Assembly: GCA_016794465.1 (NCBI GenBank)
Contig: JAEUKA010000036.1
Coordinates: forward strand, 186,001-250,000
Reading direction: 5' to 3'
DNA length: 64,000 bases
Origin: Myxococcales bacterium
Lineage (GTDB): Bacteria > Myxococcota_A > Polyangia > Palsa-1104 > JAEUJZ01
The notes beneath the pieces are model-generated. The model saw nothing but the letters and a program-made list of their open reading frames with translations, was not told the origin of the DNA and ran no database searches. Positions within the stretch are counted from its first letter, which is position 1; each line of letters starts with the position of its first letter. The position numbers and the translations under genes were made by a program. This document shows positions 20,893 to 30,913 of this stretch, one piece after another.

Positions 20893-22322
20893 GGGCACAC
20901 CTCGTCGAGTGCAGTGACCAAGTGATCGATGTCTTCGCGACGATGGCGCTCGGTGGTGGCAATCAGTAGCGTTCGCTCAGCGTCCGGCAGCGACGGCAGC
21001 TCAAAGCCCGGCTGATCCAGCGGCACTCCGGCGAAGATGCCCTGCTCGCGCAGTCGCAGTGCCACGTCAGCGGCTCGACCCCGCACCGTCACGGCGATCT
21101 CATTGAACGTGGGCCCAGACACCGCCAGCCGGAAGCCACGCACTCCCAAAAGTCGCTGTTTCAGGTACTCACTTTTGGCCAGGTTTAGCTCTGCCAGGCG
21201 ACGGAAACCCGACTTCCCGAGCATGCAGAGGTGAATCGCAAAAGCCAGCGCAATCAGCCCCTGGTTGGTGCAGATGTTCGAGGTCGCCTTCTCGCGCCGG
21301 ATGTGCTGCTCTCGCGTCGCCAGCGTCAGGACATAGCCACGACGACCGTCTTGATCGACCGTCTCCCCGACCAAGCGACCGGGAATCTGACGAACATGCT
21401 CGCTGCGCGCCGCGAAAAGACCGACGCCTGGACCGCCGAGAGACGGCCCTGAGGCCAGCCCAATGCCTTCGCCAGCGACGATGTCTGCACCCTGACTGCC
21501 TGGTGATTTGACGAGCCCAAACGCCAGCGGCTCTGGACAAGCCACGACCGTCAGTGCACCCGCTTTTTGCGCCAAAGCTCTGACGGCAGACACGTCTTGC
21601 AGGACGCCCAAATAGTTTGGACTCTGTACAAGTACACAAGCGACCGTAGAGCCAAGCTCGGCAAGCAGTGTGGCCAGCGCCGTCAGATCGACTCGGCCAT
21701 CGGCCCCAAATCCAACCGTCTTGATAGCGCCTCGGCCTTCTGAGTCGATCCCGTCGAGATAGCAGTGCAGCGTCCCGAGGTATTGCGGATGAATGGCGCC
21801 ACAGGCGACGACAGCACTGCGTCCGGTAATGCGCCGCGCCATCAGGACTGCTTCCGCCGTCGCTGAGGCGCCATCGTACATTGACGCATTGCTGACGTAG
21901 GGAGCCGCCTGTCCCGGTGTCACCGGCGGACCAAACAGCTCGGAAACCAGCGTCTGATACTCGAATACCGCCTGCAGCGTGCCTTGTGCAACCTCTGGCT
22001 GATACGGCGTGTAGGAAGTGTACCACTCGGCGCGCTGCAACATCATGTCAACAGCGACGGGAACATGGTGAGGAATCAGGCCCGCACCCAAAAACGACAG
22101 CGCCGCTCCCTCGCGTACCGTCGCCCCAGTGGCGGGCGTACTACGCGCACCCAGCTGCCCAAGGTGTGTCATCAGCGACACTTCGTCGAGCGCCTCGATA
22201 TCGAGCGGCTTTTTCAGTCGGAGCTGCGCGGGAATGTGCGAAAAGAGCTCCTCGACGGAGGAAGCGCCAATAATTCGCAGCATCTGCGCCACGTCAGCGT
22301 CAGTATGGGGAATGTATCGCAT
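20889..22322 (-). CDS. gcvPA: Glycine dehydrogenase (decarboxylating) subunit 1, GcvPA
   Basis: 477 residues starting MRYIPHTDADVAQML, the characteristic GcvPA N-terminus. Landmarks include YTPYQPEVAQGTLQAVFEYQT, NASMYDGASATAEAVLMA, LVQSPNYLGVLQD and STNICTNQ in the form ATSNICTNQGLIAL. It is the N-terminal, PLP-lysine-free half of the split P-protein and pairs with GcvPB. It lies 101 bp after gcvH and is coupled to gcvPB by a 4-bp overlap. Confidence 0.95.
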
Positions 22323-22423
22323 GGATGTCCTTGGCTATGGATGCTCACCGACGAGGCACGGGCTGGCCTCAAGACCCCGAAGCCGATCGGCATGCAGGGT
22401 GCTGGAAGCGGGAGCGTCGCAGG

Positions 22424-22813
22424 TTAGCTGTGGTCCTTGACGTACTTTGCGTACTCTTCGGATGTCATCAGCTGCTTGATCTCGTCGAGGCTGGAGAGCT
22501 CCAGTTCGACCATCCAGCCTTCGTCGTAGCAGTCCTCGTTGAGCGTCTCGGGTGAGTCGCGCAGCGGATCGTTGGTCTTGACGACCTTGCCCGAGAGCGG
22601 CGCGTAGATATCGGAAACGGCTTTGACCGACTCGATGGTGCCAAGCACCTGCTCGCGACGGAAGGACTCGCCCTCTTTGGGCAGCTCGACCATCGTGATG
22701 TCGCCCAGCTGGTGGACAGCGAACTCGGTGATGCCGATCACGACGCGCTTGCCGTCGATGCGGGCCCACTCGTGGTCCTTGGTGTAGCGAAGGTCAGAAG
22801 GATAGTTGCTCAT
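22424..22813 (-). CDS. gcvH: Glycine cleavage system H protein
   Basis: 129 residues. The lipoylation site is Lys64 in TIESVKAVSDIYAPLSG. The start region YPSDLRYTKDHEWAR and the GDITMVELP block are diagnostic. It shuttles the methylamine intermediate between the P, T and L proteins. The gene lies between gcvT and gcvPA on the same strand. L-protein (lipoamide dehydrogenase) and lipoate ligase genes are not in the window. Confidence 0.96.
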   Translation of the reverse strand: MSNYPSDLRYTKDHEWARIDGKRVVIGITEFAVHQLGDITMVELPKEGESFRREQVLGTIESVKAVSDIYAPLSGKVVKTNDPLRDSPETLNEDCYDEGWMVELELSSLDEIKQLMTSEEYAKYVKDHS

Positions 22814-22879
22814 GATCCGGTGTCCCGTGCGGGTTAGAGAGTTTCAGGTTGATTCAGGAAAGTCGGCGCAGCACCGAAA

Positions 22880-24016
22880 TCAGATGGCTGACCGACGATA
22901 AAACGGAGGCTTAGCGATCTGTGCGGCGACCCGCTTGCCCCGACAGTCTACAAACAGCGTGCGCCCAAGCTCGGCGAGTGCGACGGGAACATAGCCGAGT
23001 CCGACATTCTTACCGACGGTTGGGCCGACGCTGCCAGATGTCACGACGCCGACCTTGTTGCCACCCGTCTCTGCGTCGTAGATGTCATAACCGTGGCGGG
23101 CGGTGCCGCGACCTTCCATCGTGAAGGCGACCAGCTTGCGGGCAACTCCGTTGGCTTTGATCTCCTCGAGGGCGGGCCGTCCGATGAAGTCGTGATCGAG
23201 CTTGACCACCCAGCCGAGGTTGGCCTCGAAAGGATTGGTGGTCGCGTCGATGTCATTGCCGTAAAGAGACAGACAAGCTTCCAGTCGCAGCGTATCGCGC
23301 GCCCCGAGGCCACACGGCTTGACCCCGAGATCCTTGCCGACTTCGAGCAGAACGTTCCACAACCGAGCAGCCTCTGCGGCTGGCACAAACACCTCGAAGC
23401 CATCTTCGCCGGTATAGCCCGTCCGTGCTGCCCAGACGGGAATTCCTAGCAGCTCGGTCTTGGCAAAGTGAAACGACTTCACTTGTGCAAACCCAGCCTC
23501 GGGAGAGAGCCGCTGAAGCAGCGACACCGCACGTGGACCCTGCACGGCAATCAGCCCGAAGTCGTCCGAGAGATTGCGGAACGTCACATCGCTGCGGCCC
23601 TCGACGCTCTTGGCGAACCAGGCAACGTCTTTGTCGATGTTGGCAGCATTGATGACGATCACGATCCGCTCGGCGTGGTCGCGATAGACAATGCAGTCGT
23701 CGACGATGCCGCCGTTTTCGTAACAGACCACGGTGTACCGCGCTTGGCCAAAGGCGAGCTTGCGGACATCGTTTGTCACTAGCCTCTCGACGGCAGCCAG
23801 TGCGCCGGGCCCGACGAACTCGACCTCGCCCATGTGACAGACATCGAAGAGTCCCACCGCCTGACGCACCGTCTTGTGCTCCTCGAGGATCGACTCGTAC
23901 TGCACCGGCATCGCCCAGCCACCAAAGTCGATAATCCGCGCCCCGAGGGCAACATGGCGATCATAGAGCGGTGTGCGACGGGGCTGCCCAACTGGAGAGG
24001 GATTGGTTGTGCTCAT
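22880..24016 (-). CDS. gcvT: Glycine cleavage system aminomethyltransferase (T protein)
   Basis: 378 residues. Landmarks are RTPLYDRHVALGARIIDFGGWAMPVQY near the start, LFDVCHMGEVE, GYTGEDGFEVF, GLGARDTLRLEACLSLYGND and VTSGSVGPTVGKN. It transfers the methylene group from the H-protein arm to tetrahydrofolate, releasing ammonia. It is the first gene of the minus-strand run gcvT-gcvH-gcvPA-gcvPB-yebC-meaB; the promoter should lie in 24017-24358. Confidence 0.96.
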   Translation of the reverse strand: MSTTNPSPVGQPRRTPLYDRHVALGARIIDFGGWAMPVQYESILEEHKTVRQAVGLFDVCHMGEVEFVGPGALAAVERLVTNDVRKLAFGQARYTVVCYENGGIVDDCIVYRDHAERIVIVINAANIDKDVAWFAKSVEGRSDVTFRNLSDDFGLIAVQGPRAVSLLQRLSPEAGFAQVKSFHFAKTELLGIPVWAARTGYTGEDGFEVFVPAAEAARLWNVLLEVGKDLGVKPCGLGARDTLRLEACLSLYGNDIDATTNPFEANLGWVVKLDHDFIGRPALEEIKANGVARKLVAFTMEGRGTARHGYDIYDAETGGNKVGVVTSGSVGPTVGKNVGLGYVPVALAELGRTLFVDCRGKRVAAQIAKPPFYRRSAI

Positions 24017-24358
24017 AGAGGGCTAGCATCATCGCAGGGCCGACCGTACGGATCAAGCCGCTAAGAAGCAGTCAGAAAGCGTGGTTGCAAGGCTGGCTGC
24101 GACCCGGAGAGGTTGGACTTCCTTCTCGGCTCAAAAGCGACCTAAGTTCCCAAAAGCCGCCATCAGCCAACAGGAGCGAAGGTGGCTGCGCTAGCGGTGT
24201 GTAAGGGTGAGCAGCGTCCCTACACGCTCACCCCGTTCCCCACTTCCTCAGACCCGGCTTCTCGGGCAGCCTTCAGCGAGAGCGCATCCTGGCAAAAAAT
24301 TTCTTGTCTCTGCCCCCGGTGGCTGCATCCTAGGCGCTGCATGTTTGAGGAAAAATCC
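24017..24358. promoter_or_regulatory. Divergent intergenic region between gcvT and an outer-membrane protein gene
   Basis: 342 bp without a convincing gene, carrying the promoters of gcvT (leftward) and the DUF481-like gene (rightward). I looked on the gcvT strand for the conserved blocks of a glycine riboswitch aptamer and did not find them. A small hairpin CCCG-GCTTCT-CGGG lies near 24253-24266. A purine-rich GAGGA precedes the rightward ATG at 24359 by 7 nt. No -35/-10 pair could be assigned with confidence. Confidence 0.45.
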
Positions 24359-25315
24359 ATGAGGGACCGCATCAAGCCACTCCTTTGGGCCGCAGCCGTG
24401 AGCGTGCCTCTCTGCAGCAGCACCGCACACGCCCAAGCTCCAGACCCCAAGTTTGTGTACATCGCGCCACCGCCTGAGGTTGAGAAGGTCATCTGGAAGG
24501 CCTCGGCGCAGGCCGGACTGATTCTCGCGACCGGTAACGCCAATACCGTGACCATCTCAGGCGGCGCTGCTGCGTCACGAGTCGATAGCAAGAACAAGCT
24601 CGCTCTCGACGTGAACGCTGCCTACGGTCAGGCCACCAGCTACGTCGCTCAGGATCGACCCGACGTTGGCGTGGTCGGCAAGATCGACGGCCCCGAAGAG
24701 ATCGGTACCGACACGAAGACGAACACCCAGATGTGGAACGTCAAGCTGCGGTACGACCGATTCTTCTCGAAGAACAACCTTGGCTACATCTCTCTTGCCA
24801 TCGGCGGCAATGAGCCCGCTGGTAAGCAGGTCTACGGTGGCGCGCAGGTCGGTTACAGTCGGCAGCTCGTCAAGACCGATCGCAACGAGCTACTGGCCGA
24901 AGTGGGCTACGACTTCACGTTCGAGCTGTACCCCACGGTGGTGCCCAATCCGCCGCCCGACCCGGACCGCCTGATGATTCACTCGCTGCGAGTCTTTGTG
25001 GGTCACAGCCTGACCTTGTCGAAGGAAACAGCGCTCATCACCGGGCTCGAAGGACTCTTCAACGTCAACCCGCTGAATGCGCCCGGTGTCCCTGAAGAAG
25101 TCTCGCCGTTCCGTGACACCCGAGTGAACTTCAAGACCGCGTTGTCGACGACGATTTATAAGAACTTGAGCTTCCGCTTTTCGTTCACTGCACGCTTTGA
25201 CAACGTCCCTGCCCCTCGACCTGCGCTCGCTCTTCCGTATGCAGCCGGATTCACCCCACTGGCCGAGAAGCTCGACACGCTCAGTGAAGCCGCTTTGGTC
25301 GTGAACTTCCTCTAG
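24359..25315 (+). CDS. DUF481/YdiY-like outer-membrane beta-barrel protein
   Basis: 318 residues. Residues 1-~25 are a signal peptide ending AHAQA. The rest alternates short amphipathic strands and turns (AGLILATGNANTVTISGGAAASR, LRYDRFFSKNNLGYISL, GAQVGYSRQLV) and ends with hydrophobic LVVNFL, typical of a barrel's terminal strand. The AGL...TGNAN(T) pattern and SKNNLGY region match the DUF481 family (E. coli YdiY, salt-induced in some bacteria). ATG at 24359 is chosen because GAGGA lies 7 nt upstream and the signal peptide begins there; an upstream open stretch from 24182 looks non-coding. The role is unknown, probably a small barrel. Confidence 0.75.
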   Translation: MRDRIKPLLWAAAVSVPLCSSTAHAQAPDPKFVYIAPPPEVEKVIWKASAQAGLILATGNANTVTISGGAAASRVDSKNKLALDVNAAYGQATSYVAQDRPDVGVVGKIDGPEEIGTDTKTNTQMWNVKLRYDRFFSKNNLGYISLAIGGNEPAGKQVYGGAQVGYSRQLVKTDRNELLAEVGYDFTFELYPTVVPNPPPDPDRLMIHSLRVFVGHSLTLSKETALITGLEGLFNVNPLNAPGVPEEVSPFRDTRVNFKTALSTTIYKNLSFRFSFTARFDNVPAPRPALALPYAAGFTPLAEKLDTLSEAALVVNFL

Positions 25316-25365
25316 TGTGACTCGGGGGAAAGTGCTCCGTCGAGAACCGATGGAGCCTTGCGTGG

Positions 25366-28300
25366 CTAGAACTGACCGCGCAGCTTCCGCTTTTCGAGCT
25401 CGTCTTTCATGTGTTTGACGACCTGCTCAGCATGCTCACCGACGGTCTTGCGGTACGAATTTTTGTCGTCCTCGACGTGCTTGTGATTCTTCATCCGCAG
25501 TGCGCTCGACACGTTCGGCTCCAGTCGATCTTTGGGATGGTCTGGCGACGAGGCGGCAATCCGCTGCTCTCCCATCGAGAGCGCAATCAGCGTCAGATCG
25601 CCGAGGTTGACCCGATCGTCGGAACGTGATGGCTGAGCCGTCGCATGAGTCCGAATCGCCTCGAGCAGCCGTGCCGACGCGCCCGCCTGACCGCCTGACT
25701 GAATCATGGCCGAGACAGCATCACGCATCGCCTTCTCGACGGCCTGCTGCTTCGTTGCTTCCGTGCGCACACTCTCACTTGCTGGCGGAGCGCTCGTTGT
25801 CGTCGGACTAACCACTGACAGCGACGGAGAACGCGACGCAACTGCTGACATAATCTGCGGCATGCTCTCGCCATGCGCCGAGTCTTCCTCTGCCGTCTCA
25901 TACGGTCGCACCTGATTGAGGACGCGCGGAAGCTCTTGCCACAGCGGCGTCAGCGCAACGCCACTCTTGCGAATCGCGGACACAACTTTTGTCGACGGCT
26001 GCCACTCGGTCGGAAGCAGCGACAAGACCTTCTCGATCCGCTCGACCTGCTGCAGCGTCGAAGTTGGCCACAGCGTCGTCGGAGCCGCATCCAGCCCACG
26101 CGAGCCCTGCTGCTGCCGAGGGAATCCCGTCAGGAGCTGCTGAGAATACGCACCTTGCACATCGGAAACTCCGTGACGAGCCTCATGCCCCGTCGCAGGC
26201 CCCTCGATCATTGGCAGCAGCGGCGACGCGAGATGTTCCGTCGGATGAGTCCCCGTCGCGCTCCGATCCGCCACAGCCTCGGCCATCCGTCCCAGACCGC
26301 CAAGTGCCGCCATCGGCTGATTCGTATCGACGGCAGATGATGAACCACTGCGTCGCGCCACTGGGCCAGGAGTCGTGCGTTCACCGACCATCGCTGACGC
26401 AGGAAAATTCGACGGTGCGCCGAGGAACATCATGCCCCCGGTGCCACTCCACGCCCAGCGCGGCAACATCGGCTCCGAATCCGGAGTCGACTTGGGCAAG
26501 CTGGTGAGCAGCGACGCGATATCCTCCCAGCCCGTCAGCGCCGGAAACATCGTCGCGCCAAGCTGAGACGACTGAGGACCGAGCAGAGCCGAGAACAGCT
26601 CGCTGCGCAAGCCAAGCCCGCCCAGCTGGCTCCACGTCGCAGGCAGAGCCGGTGTGGTTCCGCCTGACGCTGGTGCTGACGCCATCGTCGACAAGCTGCC
26701 AAGAGCCGCCGCTGGGGCAGCTGCACGAGTCGCTTGTACACGCTGCTCAGACGGCGCTGCTGGCTCGCGGGGAACAAAGACCATTCCGCCAGCCACAGGC
26801 AGCCAACGTCCGGCAGTGGATTCGTCGCTGAGCTGTGGATGCTGAGAGGCAAAGCCCTCATCGCTCGCAACGCGCTCCATGCCATGCCGTCGAGCGAAGT
26901 CCTCGGCCGTCGCAGCCAGCCCACCAGCGAGGAGTGAACCGAGTACACGAGGAGGCGCGTGCGACGGAGCGCTAGCAGAAGCAGCCGGTGCCAGGCCCAT
27001 ACCCATCGACTCGGCCAGCTTCCCTTTCGACCGAGCCGGCGTGCTCATAAGCGACTCAGAAACCGCTGAGCGAAGGTCTGGCGGCAGTTCCAGCGTCGGC
27101 AGCAGATCCGCCAGACGAGAGGTCAACTCCTGACTCGACGGCTGATGGGTCATTTGCCGCAGCCAGTCCGGGGTCAACGAACGCCCCGACGACAGCCCGA
27201 GAGAGTGCGCCAGACTGCCAGCTGCTCCACTGCCCAGCCCCACTCCCGCCGCAAACAGCTCGGCGAGCGCGCCCATCCCGCCCAAGCGCAGCCACGGCAT
27301 CAACGCAGCGACGGGCGATGCGGTGCTCTCCTGCAACCGCAGCGGAGCGGGCGACGTGCCGGCCTGCTCCCGAGGAGAAAGCTGCTCGGTCGCCAGCACA
27401 GAGACGGGCGACGTATCCACTGTCTGTGCGTGCGCAGGACCCTCGGTCAGTCCCAGCGTATTCGTCGGTGGCATCAGCTTCTGGGAGGACTGTCGCAGCA
27501 ACGGAGCCGACGCCGGTCCAGTCGCCTGCGCGCGACTTCCCTGACGAGGCTGTTCAGACGACACCTCAGGCCCACTGACGAACAGCAGTCCCTGTGGCCC
27601 AAACGCCCAGCGCGGCTGAACCTCGTCGTGTGACGGCGACGAAAGCAGCTGCGTCAAGCTCGCAGTTAGACCCGGCGCTCGACTCCACTTTCGCGACTCC
27701 GTCGACGAAATCCCAGGCAGCGCCAATCCCAGCTGCGTCGCCAAGATCTCGCTGCGCAGGGCCATGCCACCCGGATTTTGCCAGCCAGTCAGCGACGGCA
27801 GCGCCTGGCGAGTTGCTTCCGTCTGGTCTTCTTGGATCACGGACGGAGCAGTAGTGTTACCGAGGCGTCGTGCAGCGACGGGCGATCTCGTCTTGACCGA
27901 TCGGTCAAGACCGACTGGTCCATCGGTGGCAAGCAACATTTGACCACCAGCCACAGGCATCCGACGAGGTGTGCCTTCTCCCGAGTGCTGTACCGACGGA
28001 AATAGCTCTTCCGCCCGAGCGATGCCGTGATCACGTGCAAACGCTTCACTGCTGGCGGCCAGACCACCGACCTGACCGAGGATGCGCTCTCGTGCTACGA
28101 CAGATCGCTGCGACGGAAAGGAAGGCTGACCATCGGCACGACCTGGCAGCGACGGCACTGCCACGACAGCTTCGTCCACCGCTGCGACTTCGAGCACCGT
28201 CGAGTGAGGCGCTGCCGACACCAAGCTGGGTTGTTCCGTCGCACGCAGTGACAGCGGAAGCGAAGCAGCATCTGGCGAAAGACCGCTCCCCGTCGGTGCG

Positions 28301-30744
28301 CTCTGGTTCATCGCCGCCGTCGATAGGGGAAGTATTCGTCCCGTTGCGCGCGCAGCCGCTGGCGCAGCCGCTGACTCCGTCGACAAGTACGGGAGGGCTG
28401 GGGCCATGCGAGACGAGGCATCCTCGACGATTGCGCTCGCAGGCAGCGCTGGTGATCTCGACAGCCACGATGGAAGTGCCGACGTGCCGAGTCCGAGCCC
28501 AAACGAGTCGGCCACACGCTGTGCCACGCCCGACGACAAACCCACGCCAGCAGCGAACAGCTCGGCGAGTGTCGCAACGCCCCCAGCCTGCTGCCAAGGA
28601 CGAGCCATCGCTGGTGTCGCTGCAGTCTGTGCCGACGACAAAGCTCTTTCAGGCGAGCGCGACACATTCGACATCACCGCCGACGTAGCACCCGTCGCTA
28701 CTGGCGGCAAAGTACGCGATTCCGCCGCCGTGGACGACAGCTTCGCCAGTGGCAACAGCGGATTCGAGGACAAGCGCTCCATCGCGACCGGCGCTTCTGC
28801 TGGGCCGAGGGCCGGCGTACCAGCGGGCACGTCCAGCGTCGGTGCAGCCACAGGACTGAGGGCGGAAGGAACCTCCATCGGTCCCGCAGGAACCCGGGCC
28901 GGCAGAGTCTGCGCCGTCGCTGCCACCTCACTTGGCAGACGCGCCGGGCGACTCGGGACCGAGCGATGATCGTCGGTGCGTGGCGTGAGCTGCGGCGCTG
29001 GCAAAAACGACATCGCGGGCACACCCGCCCGAGGCCCAGACTCTCGCGTATCCGACTGCGCTTGCGCTTGCAATAGACGCAGCACAGACGCCGGCAAGCC
29101 AGGCGCTTGGCTCCACTGGGCAGCAGCCCGAGGATGCTCCACCGACGGCAGACTGACCGCCGAGGGGAGCGCGATGCGGGCCGCCAGCTGCTCAACCTGC
29201 GAGCCGATACGACCCGGGGATGTCCACGACTTGGCGGCTGGCAGCGACGGAAGACCCGTCACCTGCCGCTGCGACAGTGGACCGGCCTGTTCTTGTCCGA
29301 CGGAATCACCCAGCCATAGCGACGGTGCCAACTCCGGTGAGAGCGGTGTCAGCAGACCAGCCATTTCAGCCTGCACGGACTGCCGTCGCGATTCGACACG
29401 TCGCTCTGGTACGATCTGCGGCGCTTGGACACTCCGGGCAGCGACGGAAGCCGTCTCAGCCTGGGCACTGGGTACCACTTTGGCACTCGGGGCAGCGAGA
29501 GAAGCCGTCTCAGCCTGGGCACTCGGAGTAGCTTCGCCAACTGGGGCAGCCTGGTCAGCAGCAAAAACCGCTGGTTCTCTCGTCAGAGACACCGGGTCCA
29601 CCAACGAAAGATCTGGCCCGGCAATGCGAGCGACCGTTGGGGCAGTTGCTGGTGGCACGACAGACGAACCCTCGTCCGGCCTCAGCGTAGTCGCGGCTGG
29701 CTCACCGCCCAGGGGCCGACGGGGAGCGGGACTTGCTATCGCTGGGGTGACCGGTGGCGACGAGCTTGTCTCGGTGCCTCGAAGCTGTTCCGGCGCCGCT
29801 GCTGGCATCGGCATACTCGACGGTGATCGAGCGGGCTGACGCAGGGCGGGAACTCCTCTCGCAGGTGCGACGGACTCTGGCGCCACCAAGAGCTGGGCAA
29901 GCGCCGCTCCTTGAGCAACTCGTGCCGGTTGGATTGGCTCTGCAGCGTCGGACCCCGCAAATGGCAGCGACGGCAGCGATGACACGCCACTGCTCATCAT
30001 GGCCAGCAGCGGATCGCGAGACTGAAGTCCCAAGCGCGCGTCAGACCAGCCAAGGTGCATGAAGCTACGTCCGAGTGCCGAGCCTCGGTCTGGCGCAAAC
30101 GGTGCCGCTGGCTGCGCCGCCACAAAAGGAAGCGCTTCTGCGAGAAGCTCACGCCCGCGCGGCTCCTCGACAGCCGATGAACTTGCCGTCGATGGTGTAT
30201 CGGAAAGTGCAGGCAGTGCCGCCAGTGCTCTCTCGGCAGGCGACGGCGAGCGAACCACCGTTTCCGCCTGTGACGATCGTGGCGCTGTTGCTGTCGCTGC
30301 AGCTGTTACCGCTGGCGTAGCAAGAGAAGCCGCCGGGGCCACCATCGGTAGCGCGAGCGCCGGGCTGCCCACAGGGCTTGCAGCTCTGGCTTTGGTCGCG
30401 GTCGCGCTCGCGGTTGCGGTCGGTAGAGTCCCGCCAGTTGCCGCACGACTCGGTGACGGACCACGCAGCTCGGCTGCCGTCGGAATCCAAGACTCCGCCG
30501 GAGTAAGCGAAGGCGCGTACTGCTCACGCGGAGCAAAGCCGAGGTTCGCTGAAGTCAGGCTCAGGCCTAGCGACGAAAGTCGGCGACCAAGGATGCGATC
30601 GGTGAAGCTCTGTGAACGGCTCAGCCACGGGGACATGCCGCCGTCTGAGAAGCGACTGGTAAAGCCGCTCAGTAACCGTTCCACCGACGACAGAAGTGGT
30701 GAAGAAAACGCCATCATGGGCTGGGCGCTCGAACTAGTAGGCAT
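25366..30744 (-). CDS. Giant Ala/Pro/Ser-rich repeat protein of unknown function (~1,792 residues)
   Basis: The largest gene here; I do not recognise it. ATG at 30744 follows GGAGG by 11 nt; a GTG at 30762 overlaps that sequence. There is no signal peptide or membrane helix. Long low-complexity linkers separate eight short blocks of the form GG-x5-E with a helical continuation, starting near residues 511 (degenerate, GRIGSQVEQLAARI), 721, 893, 992, 1155, 1274, 1375 and 1482. They fall into three types repeating in order: LAELFAAGVGL at 727 and 1161; E-x-FAR-x-HG at 901 and 1282 with PVAGG ~30-40 on; LRSE at 996 and 1379 with W-x-RAPGL or an RWA(F/W) strand after it. The C-terminus (~1665-1792) is charged and probably coiled coil. 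It is the only large gene between the OMP and kamE. A scaffold, adhesin-like or very large secreted effector role is speculative. Confidence 0.72.
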   Translation of the reverse strand: MPTSSSAQPMMAFSSPLLSSVERLLSGFTSRFSDGGMSPWLSRSQSFTDRILGRRLSSLGLSLTSANLGFAPREQYAPSLTPAESWIPTAAELRGPSPSRAATGGTLPTATASATATKARAASPVGSPALALPMVAPAASLATPAVTAAATATAPRSSQAETVVRSPSPAERALAALPALSDTPSTASSSAVEEPRGRELLAEALPFVAAQPAAPFAPDRGSALGRSFMHLGWSDARLGLQSRDPLLAMMSSGVSSLPSLPFAGSDAAEPIQPARVAQGAALAQLLVAPESVAPARGVPALRQPARSPSSMPMPAAAPEQLRGTETSSSPPVTPAIASPAPRRPLGGEPAATTLRPDEGSSVVPPATAPTVARIAGPDLSLVDPVSLTREPAVFAADQAAPVGEATPSAQAETASLAAPSAKVVPSAQAETASVAARSVQAPQIVPERRVESRRQSVQAEMAGLLTPLSPELAPSLWLGDSVGQEQAGPLSQRQVTGLPSLPAAKSWTSPGRIGSQVEQLAARIALPSAVSLPSVEHPRAAAQWSQAPGLPASVLRLLQAQAQSDTRESGPRAGVPAMSFLPAPQLTPRTDDHRSVPSRPARLPSEVAATAQTLPARVPAGPMEVPSALSPVAAPTLDVPAGTPALGPAEAPVAMERLSSNPLLPLAKLSSTAAESRTLPPVATGATSAVMSNVSRSPERALSSAQTAATPAMARPWQQAGGVATLAELFAAGVGLSSGVAQRVADSFGLGLGTSALPSWLSRSPALPASAIVEDASSRMAPALPYLSTESAAAPAAARATGRILPLSTAAMNQSAPTGSGLSPDAASLPLSLRATEQPSLVSAAPHSTVLEVAAVDEAVVAVPSLPGRADGQPSFPSQRSVVARERILGQVGGLAASSEAFARDHGIARAEELFPSVQHSGEGTPRRMPVAGGQMLLATDGPVGLDRSVKTRSPVAARRLGNTTAPSVIQEDQTEATRQALPSLTGWQNPGGMALRSEILATQLGLALPGISSTESRKWSRAPGLTASLTQLLSSPSHDEVQPRWAFGPQGLLFVSGPEVSSEQPRQGSRAQATGPASAPLLRQSSQKLMPPTNTLGLTEGPAHAQTVDTSPVSVLATEQLSPREQAGTSPAPLRLQESTASPVAALMPWLRLGGMGALAELFAAGVGLGSGAAGSLAHSLGLSSGRSLTPDWLRQMTHQPSSQELTSRLADLLPTLELPPDLRSAVSESLMSTPARSKGKLAESMGMGLAPAASASAPSHAPPRVLGSLLAGGLAATAEDFARRHGMERVASDEGFASQHPQLSDESTAGRWLPVAGGMVFVPREPAAPSEQRVQATRAAAPAAALGSLSTMASAPASGGTTPALPATWSQLGGLGLRSELFSALLGPQSSQLGATMFPALTGWEDIASLLTSLPKSTPDSEPMLPRWAWSGTGGMMFLGAPSNFPASAMVGERTTPGPVARRSGSSSAVDTNQPMAALGGLGRMAEAVADRSATGTHPTEHLASPLLPMIEGPATGHEARHGVSDVQGAYSQQLLTGFPRQQQGSRGLDAAPTTLWPTSTLQQVERIEKVLSLLPTEWQPSTKVVSAIRKSGVALTPLWQELPRVLNQVRPYETAEEDSAHGESMPQIMSAVASRSPSLSVVSPTTTSAPPASESVRTEATKQQAVEKAMRDAVSAMIQSGGQAGASARLLEAIRTHATAQPSRSDDRVNLGDLTLIALSMGEQRIAASSPDHPKDRLEPNVSSALRMKNHKHVEDDKNSYRKTVGEHAEQVVKHMKDELEKRKLRGQF
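29436..29550. repeat. 54-bp in-frame tandem repeat inside the giant gene
   Basis: A 54-bp unit (18 codons) begins at 29436, recurs at 29490, and its first bases recur at 29544. It encodes PSAQAETASLAAPSAKVV then PSAQAETASVAA in the giant protein (about residues 407-437). It is a local duplication inside low-complexity linker sequence and would be prone to length variation between strains. Confidence 0.7.
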
Positions 30745-30913
30745 GGCAGCGACTGCCTCCACGCAGAGTGAAAGAGACGGACCTATTCACAAGTGTTATC
30801 GGCTCATGATAGCCCGGGTTTCGCCTCGTCGGCGACTCTCTCTCGTCGAGCCTTGCAAGAACTACTTGGCGCCAACCTAGGTGGATCTGCGCCCGTGTCC
30901 GTCCAGGTAAGAG

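Noticed and set aside
21169..22026. 285-residue minus-strand frame inside gcvPA
   Set aside because: Low-quality Arg/Ala-rich translation in another frame of a clear gcvPA gene.
24017..24358. Glycine riboswitch upstream of gcvT
   Set aside because: The conserved aptamer blocks were looked for on the gcvT strand and not found.
25366..30744. Several plus-strand genes inside the giant gene region
   Set aside because: The plus-strand frames are short and shifted, with no recognisable domains; the single minus-strand frame with internal repeats explains the region.
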